NCBI GenBank assembly: GCA_913050545.1 | Contig: CAJWZY010000060.1 | Location: 1 to 9,560, forward strand | From: an uncultured bacterium | GTDB taxonomy: Bacteria; Planctomycetota; UBA8108 | Length of the DNA: 9,560 nucleotides | Direction: 5' to 3' | Part shown: positions 1 to 5,312 of the stretch, in pieces | Position numbering within the stretch: position 1 is the stretch's first letter | Layout of the letters: every line of letters begins with the position of its first letter | Program-made: the position numbers and the translations under genes | The notes under the pieces: generated by a model | Database searches by the model: none | Told to the model about the DNA's origin: nothing | What the model saw: only the letters and a program-made list of their open reading frames with translations

Positions 1-730
1 GTTGAACTGGAATATGATTCACAGTCGGGCGCAGATACTGCCCAAATGTAACAATGTCCACACCCACTTTCCGTAAATCTTCTAGAGCCTCCACAATTTC
101 ATACTCCGTTTCACCAAGACCCAACATGAGACTGGTCTTGGTTAAGAGCCCAGGCCTGTAACGTTTAGCGTGTGCTAACACATCAAGGGTCTGTCGATAA
201 CCTGCGCGAGGATCCCGAACTTGGTGAGTTAATCGCCTAACCGTCTCGAGATTTTGTGCGTAAACCGTGACACCAGAATCTACAACCTTTTCAACACAGA
301 AAACTCTGCCCGAAAAATCAGGGGTCAACGCTTCAACTACCGTCCTGGGACAACGGGCCCGAATCGCCCGTACACAATCCGCGTAGTGACCGGCGCCTCC
401 ATCAGGCAAGTCATCCCTATCCACAGAAGTCAGTACCACGTACCGAAGGCCCATGAGGTCCACCGAGCGAGCCGCATGAGCCGGCTCATCCGGATCTAGC
501 CATCCGCCTGGATTCCCCGTATCCACCGCACAGAACTGGCAGGCGCGGGTACAAACAGCGCCCATGAGCATCAGGGTGGCTGTACCGTTTCCCCAACACT
601 CACCGATATTCGGACACATGGACTCTTCACACACGGTGGCCAGACGGTGCCCACGAACTGTCTCTTTGACCTTACTGTACTTGCCGCCCGTCGGTATCTG
701 AACCTTCAGCCAAGCAGGTTTTCTTTCCAT
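1..730 (-). CDS. lipA: Lipoyl synthase LipA (radical SAM), partial: C-terminus beyond left edge
   Basis: Lipoyl synthase inserts two sulfurs into the octanoyl group on lipoyl-domain proteins, using S-adenosylmethionine and two 4Fe-4S clusters. Reading the minus strand from the ATG at 730 gives 243 residues with no stop before the left edge, against roughly 290-320 in the family. The auxiliary-cluster motif CEESMCPNIGECW supplies C34, C39 and C45. The radical SAM motif CTRACQFC supplies C60, C64 and C67. Further LipA hallmarks are VLTSVDRDDLPDGG and MLGLGETEYE (from about residue 202). The N-terminal RKPAWLKVQIPTG is also typical. The start was chosen because MERKPAWL matches usual LipA beginnings and GGAAGG lies 10 bases upstream. 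The frame stays open back to a TGA at 860-862, so a longer N-terminus from GTG at 763 or other alternative starts is possible. GC content looks lower than in the acc and pilin genes. Confidence 0.95.
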   Translation of the reverse strand, partial: MERKPAWLKVQIPTGGKYSKVKETVRGHRLATVCEESMCPNIGECWGNGTATLMLMGAVCTRACQFCAVDTGNPGGWLDPDEPAHAARSVDLMGLRYVVLTSVDRDDLPDGGAGHYADCVRAIRARCPRTVVEALTPDFSGRVFCVEKVVDSGVTVYAQNLETVRRLTHQVRDPRAGYRQTLDVLAHAKRYRPGLLTKTSLMLGLGETEYEIVEALEDLRKVGVDIVTFGQYLRPTVNHIPVQ

Positions 731-862
731 ATCGGTGCTGCCTTCCAAATGACGCGCCTTCACACCATTTTTTATCGCAGAAAAGCCCCTCCCGGTCCTA
801 TACTTCGAACCAGTACTAACTACAGGGATACTGCGGAATTCAGTCGACACTCTATCCAATCA

Positions 863-914
863 TTTATTATCTGAGGTAAAGACATTATCTCAGATTTTTC
901 GAAACGTTTTATGG
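863..914. other. Possible junction between lipA-side sequence and protease remnant
   Basis: This AT-rich stretch lies between the stop that bounds the lipA frame (860-862) and the first residues recognisable as PDZ domain (about 915). It holds two near-identical 9-mers, TTATCTGAG at 867-875 and TTATCTCAG at 885-893. It could contain the lipA promoter, since the minus strand has a TTTACC element, but no good -10 pairs with it. The protease frame is open upstream to 753 but stops resembling a PDZ domain here, so this is where sequence continuity with a protease gene is lost. Confidence 0.4.
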
Positions 915-1037
915 GACGATACCGACGACCTGCTCAATGCGCTCGAAAAGTTCAAGGGCGGTGACAAGGTGAAGGTCAAAATTCTACGCGATGGAAAAGA
1001 AAAGACCCTGACAGTCCAGTTGCAGGAAATCGAATAG
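915..1037 (+). pseudogene. Remnant of HtrA/DegP-like serine protease: C-terminal part of PDZ domain
   Basis: The frame ending at TAG 1035-1037 reads DDTDDLLNALEKFKGGDK and then VKVKILRDGKEKTLTVQLQ. This is the final helix and last two strands of the PDZ domain that closes S1C (HtrA/DegP-type) periplasmic proteases; the family pattern is DLLxALxxxKxGDxVxVxxxRxGKxxxxxVxL. About 40 residues remain, compared with several hundred in a complete protease. Upstream the same frame stays open to 753, but it reads antisense to lipA, contains no ATG, GTG or TTG start, and does not resemble a protease. The piece therefore has no catalytic domain and no start. It is either a truncated pseudogene or the end of a gene cut by an assembly join. 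The match was made by eye from the motif only. Confidence 0.65.
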
Positions 1038-1139
1038 TCGGTATTTTTCCTCCGCGGCTTTTGCGCCTGCAGCTGTCGGTTTGATAGCTTGACAGGAGCC
1101 CTGTATTTGCTGAAGCTGTAGTCATCGTTTCAGACTGTT

Positions 1140-1145
1140 TATACT
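1140..1145 (+). promoter_or_regulatory. Candidate -10 element upstream of the small coiled-coil gene
   Basis: TATACT matches the sigma-70 -10 consensus at five of six positions and lies 21 bases before the ATG at 1167. No good -35 hexamer is found 16-18 bases upstream. A TTGACA occurs further up at 1089-1094, at the wrong spacing. The call is therefore tentative. Confidence 0.25.
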
Positions 1146-1166
1146 CAGATAAGGCGCTGGTGATTT

Positions 1167-1526
1167 ATGGCTGGTTCGTTCTGGGAGAAGATGGGACGCA
1201 GTGTCGGCGATGGTCTTCAGAAGGCCAAGGATGCAGCGGCTTCCATCGGTGAAAAGGGTGAGGCAATCCTTGATAAGCAGGAGCTGCGCCGACGTATTCG
1301 CCGCTTACGTGAGGAATTGAGCCGCCTGGTTGAGAAGGAATTACGGGGGGCGGATGGTCCTCCCTATACGCTCGAAAATTCAACGGTCAAGGAGCTCCTG
1401 TCCGATATCAAGCTGGCGACAGAAGAGCTGGAGAAGCTGGAATTGGCAGGGACGGAAGAAAAACCTGGAAAGAAGGACACGAGTGCCGAAGCGCCCTCAC
1501 AGGAGCAGGCTGAAGGACCTGAATGA
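1167..1526 (+). CDS. Small charged coiled-coil protein of unknown function (119 aa)
   Basis: I do not recognise a named family. Residues 1-35 (FWEKMGRSVGDGLQKAKDAA) look like an amphipathic helix. Residues about 37-60 (KQELRRRIRRLREELSRLVEKE) and about 74-93 (VKELLSDIKLATEELEKLEL) show heptad-like leucine spacing and alternating charge, typical of coiled coils. The two helices are separated by a GADGPPYTLEN turn. The last 25 residues are polar and probably disordered. There is no signal peptide, membrane helix or cysteine. The layout resembles small bacterial coiled-coil proteins with an N-terminal amphipathic segment, which suggests a membrane-associated or scaffold role, but this is inference. 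The ATG is preceded by AAGG at about 10 bases. It lies 223 bases upstream of accB, which has its own promoter, so the two need not be co-transcribed. Confidence 0.75.
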   Translation: MAGSFWEKMGRSVGDGLQKAKDAAASIGEKGEAILDKQELRRRIRRLREELSRLVEKELRGADGPPYTLENSTVKELLSDIKLATEELEKLELAGTEEKPGKKDTSAEAPSQEQAEGPE

Positions 1527-1561
1527 ATGGGGCCTTGTAGCGCCTGACATCCGATCCAGAG

Positions 1562-1581
1562 GGCTTCAGGCAGGCTTCAGG
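1562..1581 (+). repeat. Two direct 9-mers GGCTTCAGG spaced 11 bp, upstream of accB promoter
   Basis: GGCTTCAGG occurs at 1562-1570 and again at 1573-1581. The offset of 11 bases is about one helical turn, which places both copies on the same face of the DNA, 45 bases before the accB -35 box. This could be a binding site for a regulator of the acc operon, or chance. No regulator is identified. Confidence 0.3.
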
Positions 1582-1625
1582 GGGTTTTCAGTCGGTTTGA
1601 CCGGTCCCCAGGAATCGGAATTCCC

Positions 1626-1654
1626 TTGACAATCCTCCTGCTGCTGCCTAGAAT
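1626..1654 (+). promoter_or_regulatory. Sigma-70-type promoter for accB-accC
   Basis: A perfect -35 TTGACA (1626-1631) and a -10 TAGAAT (1649-1654, five of six consensus) are separated by the optimal 17 bases. Transcription would begin near 1661, giving a leader of about 88 bases before the accB ATG. The leader contains a small CCCG-ctta-CGGG hairpin near its predicted 5' end. Confidence 0.7.
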
Positions 1655-1748
1655 CCGCCCGCTTACGGGAAGTGTAACATACTTTAAAATAGATACTTAT
1701 GACAAAGCCGCCTCGGAAAGGCTGAGTCTGGGAACGAGCTAATTTACT

Positions 1749-2219
1749 ATGGATCTCCCTAAGTACGTCAAGGAGTTGAAAGACCTTCTTGAGCTCATGA
1801 AGAGTCACGACCTCGCAGAGGTTGAACTCGAAGAAGAAGGCCAGAAGATCCGGCTTCGAAAGACCGAGCCGCATATTTCAGCGGCTCCGGTTTCGATCCA
1901 GGGTGGTATTCCAGCTGCCCTGCCCACCGGGAATGTTCCAGAGGCGGGCACCGAGGAGCCTGTTGAAGTCGAAGATGATCTGCACAAGGTCGACTCTCCA
2001 CTTGTGGGCACCTTCTATCGCTCCCCGAGTCCTGAGGCTGAGTCGTTTGTGAGTGAGGGGGACCGTGTAGATGAAGATACGGTTCTCTGCATCGTGGAGG
2101 CGATGAAGGTCATGAACGAGGTTACCGCCGGTGTCAGAGGAATCGTTCGGGAGGCTCTTGTCGAAAATGGTGACCCGGTTGAGTTCGGTGAGCCTCTCTT
2201 CAAGATCGAAACCTCGTGA
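1749..2219 (+). CDS. accB: Biotin carboxyl carrier protein of acetyl-CoA carboxylase (BCCP)
   Basis: BCCP carries the biotin that shuttles carboxyl groups from biotin carboxylase (AccC) to the carboxyltransferase during malonyl-CoA synthesis in the cytoplasm. The 156-residue length is normal. Residues 1-40 form the usual N-terminal region (YVKELKDLLELMKSHDLAEV then IRLRK). Residues about 45-78 are a Pro/Ala/Glu-rich linker. Residues 82-156 are the biotinyl domain. It has the SPLVGTFYRSPSPEAESFV segment that includes the thumb of AccB-type domains, and the biotinylation motif EAMKVMNE with target lysine K120. The ATG fits the family start, although the ribosome binding site is weak (CGAG about 11 bases upstream). 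The stop overlaps the accC start within GTGA, indicating translational coupling. A strong promoter lies at 1626-1654. The carboxyltransferase genes accA and accD are not in the window. Confidence 0.97.
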   Translation: MDLPKYVKELKDLLELMKSHDLAEVELEEEGQKIRLRKTEPHISAAPVSIQGGIPAALPTGNVPEAGTEEPVEVEDDLHKVDSPLVGTFYRSPSPEAESFVSEGDRVDEDTVLCIVEAMKVMNEVTAGVRGIVREALVENGDPVEFGEPLFKIETS

Positions 2220-3565
2220 AGAAGTTCTCCCGGATTCTTATCGCTAACCGTGGGGAGATTGCCCTTCGTATCCTACGGGCCTGCAGGGAGCTGGGGATCG
2301 AGTCTGTCATTGTTCATTCAACGGCTGATTCGGGCGCGGGCTACCTTGACCTCGCCGACCGCACGGTCTGCATCGGGGAAGGGCCCAGCCAGCAGAGCTA
2401 CCTTGATATATCGAGGATCATCTCCGCGGCTGAGATCGAGGATGTCGATGCGATTCACCCTGGCTACGGTTTCCTGGCCGAGAATGTACAGTTTGCTGAG
2501 ATCTGCGAATCCTGCGGCATTGAATTCATCGGCCCGGGCGTCGAGGCGATCAGGCTTCTCGGCGACAAGGGGAGAGCGAGGGAGCTTGCCAAGCAGGAAG
2601 GGGTTCCCTGTGTTCCAGGCAGCGTGGGGATCCTGGATAATGAAGACGAGGCCCTTGATGTTGCCCAGGAGATTGGCTACCCGGTCATCGTCAAGGCCGT
2701 TGCCGGCGGCGGGGGGCGGGGGATGCGCGTGGCTCACAACAACATCAGCCTCCAGAATGGCTATGCCCAGGCCAAGGCCGAGGGCGAGGCGGCTTTCGGC
2801 AACCCGGACGTCTACCTCGAGAGGTACGTCGACAAGCCAAGGCATGTCGAGATCCAGATTCTTGCGGACAATCATGGGGAGGTTGTCCATCTTGGCGAGA
2901 GGGACTGCAGCCTTCAGCGTCGTCACCAGAAGCTGATCGAGGAGTCACCTTCTCCAGGGTTGCCGCCCGATGTGCGAGATGCGATGGGGGATGCTGCAAA
3001 GAGGTTGGTCAAGGCGGCAGGGTATACCAATGCCGGTACGGTCGAATTCATTGTCGACCGGGACTTCAACTTCTACTTCATCGAGGTGAACACCCGAATC
3101 CAGGTGGAGCATCCTGTTACCGAGATGGTCACGGGCATTGACCTGATCAAGGAACAGATTCGCCTCGCCAGAGGGGAGCCCCTGGGAATGACCCAGGATG
3201 ATATCCAGGTGAAGGGGGTGGCCATCGAGTGCCGGATCAATGCAGAGAATCCAGAAGATGATTTCAGGCCCTGCCCCGGAACGATCGAGAAATTTCGCGC
3301 TCCGGGCGGATTCGGGGTCCGTCTCGACAGCCATGTCTACAGTGGCTACACGGTCCCTCCCAATTATGATTCGATGATCGCCAAGCTGATCGTTTACCAG
3401 GAAACGAGGGAAGAGGCGATTTCATGCATGAAGCGCTGCCTCGATGAGTTCACCATCGAGGGGATTTCGACCACGATTCCCCTGGCCAAGGATATCTTCA
3501 AGCACCTGAACTTTGTGGCCGGCAAGGTCAATACGGGGTTCATCGAAGAGTATTTTCTCGGTTAA
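2216..3565 (+). CDS. accC: Biotin carboxylase subunit of acetyl-CoA carboxylase
   Basis: AccC carboxylates biotin on AccB using ATP and bicarbonate, the first half-reaction of acetyl-CoA carboxylase. At 449 residues it matches the family length. The N-terminal fold begins ILIANRGEIALRILRACREL. HPGYGFLAEN is near residue 81. The ATP-grasp region has LGDKG (K118), VIVKA (K160), the glycine-rich AGGGGRGM loop (163-170), and RRHQKLIEE with K239. The catalytic site TVEF (E277) and FIEVNTRIQVEHPVTEM (E290, N292, R294) is intact. R340 in CRINAE corresponds to the conserved biotin/bicarbonate-site arginine. All expected residues are present, so the enzyme should be active. The start is a GTG at 2216 sharing four bases with the accB stop; no strong ribosome site is seen, consistent with coupling to accB translation. 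Confidence 0.98.
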   Translation: MKKFSRILIANRGEIALRILRACRELGIESVIVHSTADSGAGYLDLADRTVCIGEGPSQQSYLDISRIISAAEIEDVDAIHPGYGFLAENVQFAEICESCGIEFIGPGVEAIRLLGDKGRARELAKQEGVPCVPGSVGILDNEDEALDVAQEIGYPVIVKAVAGGGGRGMRVAHNNISLQNGYAQAKAEGEAAFGNPDVYLERYVDKPRHVEIQILADNHGEVVHLGERDCSLQRRHQKLIEESPSPGLPPDVRDAMGDAAKRLVKAAGYTNAGTVEFIVDRDFNFYFIEVNTRIQVEHPVTEMVTGIDLIKEQIRLARGEPLGMTQDDIQVKGVAIECRINAENPEDDFRPCPGTIEKFRAPGGFGVRLDSHVYSGYTVPPNYDSMIAKLIVYQETREEAISCMKRCLDEFTIEGISTTIPLAKDIFKHLNFVAGKVNTGFIEEYFLG

Positions 3566-3716
3566 GCCAGCCATGGTGGGCTCAGGGGTGGTTTTACCGC
3601 CAATGCAGGCACAGGTGCGCCACGCCAGGTTTTGTTTTTTGCAGGAATCAGGGGCAACGATTCGCTCCCTGGACTCGTCTTTCTACATAGCGCCATAGAA
3701 ACCTCTGAAGGGGTTC
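3566..3716. other. Non-coding stretch after accC; no convincing terminator
   Basis: No gene is supported here. A T-rich run (TTTTGTTTTTT, about 3630-3640) follows GC-rich sequence, but I find no clean stem next to it. Termination after accC is therefore uncertain and could be Rho-dependent. TGAAGGGG is repeated at 3706-3713 and 3718-3725, the second copy inside the candidate -35 region of the next operon. Confidence 0.4.
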
Positions 3717-3745
3717 TTGAAGGGGCTGGTATTTACCATTAAAGT
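3717..3745 (+). promoter_or_regulatory. Candidate promoter for the prepilin operon
   Basis: TTGAAG (3717-3722, four of six) and TAAAGT (3740-3745, four of six) are separated by 17 bases. If used, transcription would start near 3752 and give a leader of about 228 bases containing all the hairpins described below. I looked for a sigma-54 type -24/-12 site (GG-N10-GC with TTGC), which is common for pilin genes, and did not find a good one. Confidence 0.35.
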
Positions 3746-3764
3746 GTTCGAGGCTTTTATTTTA

Positions 3765-3777
3765 CGGCATTATGCCG
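3765..3777. promoter_or_regulatory. Perfect 13-base palindrome CGGCAT-T-ATGCCG
   Basis: CGGCATTATGCCG is an exact inverted repeat around one central base, just downstream of the candidate promoter and preceded by AT-rich sequence. It would make a poor RNA hairpin because the loop is tiny, so a dimeric repressor site is an alternative reading. No regulator is identified. Confidence 0.3.
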
Positions 3778-3850
3778 GACAAGTTTCGCGGCCCTCTTTA
3801 TTTCACGGGTTCTTTCAGCGGTGCCGCGGATGACGTCAAAATAAGGGTCG

Positions 3851-3943
3851 ATCCGGGGTTGTGCCCTCCGGATGTTGACTCCGGCTGCAGGTAGAATTCT
3901 GTAAGCCCGGAGTGTTTTTGAGCCGAGGTGGGTTCACTTCGGC
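3851..3943 (+). promoter_or_regulatory. Structured leader: three consecutive hairpins before the prepilin operon
   Basis: Three stems follow one another directly. Hairpin 1 (3851-3873) pairs ATCCGGGG with CCTCCGGAT around TTGTGCC: eight pairs including one G-U. Hairpin 2 (3878-3913) has a perfect seven-pair base ACTCCGG/CCGGAGT, then TGCAG (3886-3890) with CTGTA (3899-3903), an eight-base apical loop, and a small internal loop. Hairpin 3 (3922-3943) pairs GCCGAGGTG with CACTTCGGC (one G-U) around GGTT. None is followed by a U run, so they are not ordinary intrinsic terminators. They end 36 bases before the ATG at 3980. I could not match them to a riboswitch class I know. Confidence 0.5.
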
Positions 3944-3979
3944 AAATCAGCGCCAGTAGTTTTTGTCCAGGAGCCAGGT

Positions 3980-4648
3980 ATGGAGCTTAAGTATTCCCCT
4001 TACAGGCGTTTCGCTGCCAGTCGTCGTGAGCAGTCGGAACGGGGATTCACCCTGATCGAGGTACTCATTGTTGTCAGCATTATCGCAATCCTGGCCACGA
4101 TGACCTTTGCCGGGGTTCAGATTGCCCAGCGCCAGGCGAGGAATGCCCAGGCGAAGTCAGAGGTCGCCAATTTCTGCCAGTCCATCGACATGTATTACAC
4201 CGATGAGAAGACCTATCCCGGCCGGGCGCAGAAGCAGATCGATTCAGACACCAACCAGTTCCCTGATGTCTACTTTGCCCTCCTCGATGATGCAGCGCCT
4301 GAGGGCCGAGGCGGCCGCAATTCTCCCTATATCAAGCTGGAGCGGGAACGGGTCGTTGTTGAGGATGACGATTGGGATGAAGACACAGATGATGCAGAGA
4401 ATCGCTGGATCCCGGCCAAGAGGAGCCAACTCACCGATTCGAAGGTGGATAAATACTACCTTGATCCGTTCAGGACCTTCAGTGTTTACATCTACCGCTG
4501 TAACAAGGGAAGAAAACCCAAGAGCTGGATGCTGAATACCAGGGGGTATGATTTCTATTCGATAGGACCTGACCAGCAAGATGATACGGTCCTTGGAGAT
4601 GAAGAAGAAGACGAAGAAAACGAAAGCGACGATGTCTCGAATTCCTGA
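3980..4648 (+). CDS. GspG-like major-type pseudopilin/prepilin (222 aa)
   Basis: The protein has a 22-residue basic leader, then G|FTLIEVLIVVSIIAILATM. This is the cleavage and N-methylation site of type II secretion/type IV pilus prepilins, with Glu5 of the mature chain at residue 27. The hydrophobic helix continues into a soluble domain with the GspG-like pattern SIDMYYTDEKTYP. Near the C-terminus it has YYLDPFRTFSVYIY and YDFYSIGPDQQDD, comparable to the DPWGxPYxY and YDLYSLGADG elements of GspG. An acidic tail (GDEEEDEENESDD) follows. The GspG C-terminal loop binds calcium in known homologues, and the acidic residues here are compatible with that. The ATG has AGGAG six bases upstream, the best ribosome site of the operon. 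It is the first of five linked prepilin genes. At 222 residues it is longer than typical GspG, with an Asp/Glu-rich insertion near residues 125-140. Confidence 0.85.
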   Translation: MELKYSPYRRFAASRREQSERGFTLIEVLIVVSIIAILATMTFAGVQIAQRQARNAQAKSEVANFCQSIDMYYTDEKTYPGRAQKQIDSDTNQFPDVYFALLDDAAPEGRGGRNSPYIKLERERVVVEDDDWDEDTDDAENRWIPAKRSQLTDSKVDKYYLDPFRTFSVYIYRCNKGRKPKSWMLNTRGYDFYSIGPDQQDDTVLGDEEEDEENESDDVSNS

Positions 4649-5312
4649 GAGAAGCCCTGGACATAGCCCTGCTCCAATCAATAGCCCTGCTCCAATCAGC
4701 AGGGAATCTGGATTTACGCTCGTTGAAATCCTGATTGTCATGGCGATCGTCGGTATTCTTGCCAGCCTGGTGCTCCTGGCGATGGGGACGATCCAGAAGC
4801 AGGCCAAGGACAAGGCCACCGAGGCTCTTGTTGAGCGCCTGAATCTTCACATTTCGGATTACTACCGGCTCAGTGGCAAGCTCCCCGATGATGGCAATGA
4901 TACTGTGTTCGAACGCGAAGGTGTTCGCCTCAAGGGATCGGCCGCGCTTTACTGGCAGCTCACCAACCCGGTGACAGAGAAGATAGTTGTTGCCGGTGAG
5001 GTCATAGAGAATGATCGTGAACCCGTGGCTATATTCTCAAGCGGTAACACCATGAAAGAGGAATCCATCGTTTATCTCATCGATGCGCATGGAGAAAAAC
5101 TGCACTACGACAACCTCTCCACCCAGAAGCGGAATGATCCCGAGAGTGATCCCGGACATTCGACGGAACCCGATTATGGCAGATGGAAGTATACGGTCGG
5201 CTTCGATTCCCAGTACGAGCTCCTGTCGATAGGGATGCGTTTGGCGGAGGAAGATGAAGACAGTCGAAAGAGAAAAGAGGCAGAGGAAGAGGATGAGAAG
5301 TATGACTTCTGA
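4632..5312 (+). CDS. Second GspG-like pseudopilin with tandem repeat in its leader
   Basis: The prepilin motif G|FTLVEILIVMAIVGILASLVLL places Glu5 at residue 32 of this 226-residue form. The soluble part contains HISDYYRLSGKLPDDG, ALYWQLTNP, LIDAHGEKLHYDN and QYELLSIGM, which follow the order of GspG elements. The tail is highly charged (AEEDEDSRKRKEAEEEDEK). The start is uncertain. ATG 4632 overlaps the previous gene by 17 bases and gives a 27-residue leader like those of the fourth and fifth genes. ATG 4599 would add MKKKTKKTKAT, giving a very basic leader of 38 residues. ATG 4581 would overlap the first gene by 68 bases. None has a good ribosome site. The leader contains SPAPINSPAPI, encoded by a perfect 18-base tandem duplication. 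Function is probably a second major-type or variant pseudopilin; this is inferred from the motif and the order of elements. Confidence 0.82.
   Translation: MSRIPERSPGHSPAPINSPAPISRESGFTLVEILIVMAIVGILASLVLLAMGTIQKQAKDKATEALVERLNLHISDYYRLSGKLPDDGNDTVFEREGVRLKGSAALYWQLTNPVTEKIVVAGEVIENDREPVAIFSSGNTMKEESIVYLIDAHGEKLHYDNLSTQKRNDPESDPGHSTEPDYGRWKYTVGFDSQYELLSIGMRLAEEDEDSRKRKEAEEEDEKYDF
4663..4698 (+). repeat. Perfect 18-bp tandem duplication within a prepilin leader
   Basis: ATAGCCCTGCTCCAATCA occurs at 4663-4680 and again directly at 4681-4698 without a mismatch. The unit is six codons, so copy-number changes keep the reading frame and lengthen or shorten the leader by SPAPI plus one residue. It lies in the cytoplasmic leader that would be removed by prepilin peptidase. 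Confidence 0.9.

Noticed and set aside
254..499. Plus-strand open frame opposite lipA
   Set aside because: It is antisense to LipA with all its iron-sulfur motifs and encodes no recognisable protein.
647..874. Plus-strand open frame across the lipA start region
   Set aside because: It overlaps the N-terminus of LipA on the opposite strand and shows no family features.
1581..1609. Possible terminator after the 119-aa gene (GGGG...CGGT-TTG-ACCG...CCCC)
   Set aside because: The stem is split by an asymmetric internal loop and there is no following T run.
2318..2926. 202-residue minus-strand frame antisense to accC
   Set aside because: It mirrors a well-supported gene with all catalytic residues; no independent evidence.
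2250..2936. 228-residue plus-strand frame inside accC
   Set aside because: It is a GC-rich shadow of biotin carboxylase, with Arg/Ser-rich sequence and no domain.
3922..3943. Hairpin read as an intrinsic terminator of accC
   Set aside because: No T run follows the stem on the plus strand, and the minus strand has no T run beside it either.
4663..4698. Tandem repeat considered as a CRISPR or mobile-element trace
   Set aside because: There are only two contiguous in-frame copies without spacers, inside a coding leader; simple duplication explains it.
4244..4819. 191-residue minus-strand frame antisense to the first two pilin genes
   Set aside because: Its hydrophobic stretches are reverse complements of the pilin coding sequence; the prepilin motifs on the plus strand decide the coding strand.
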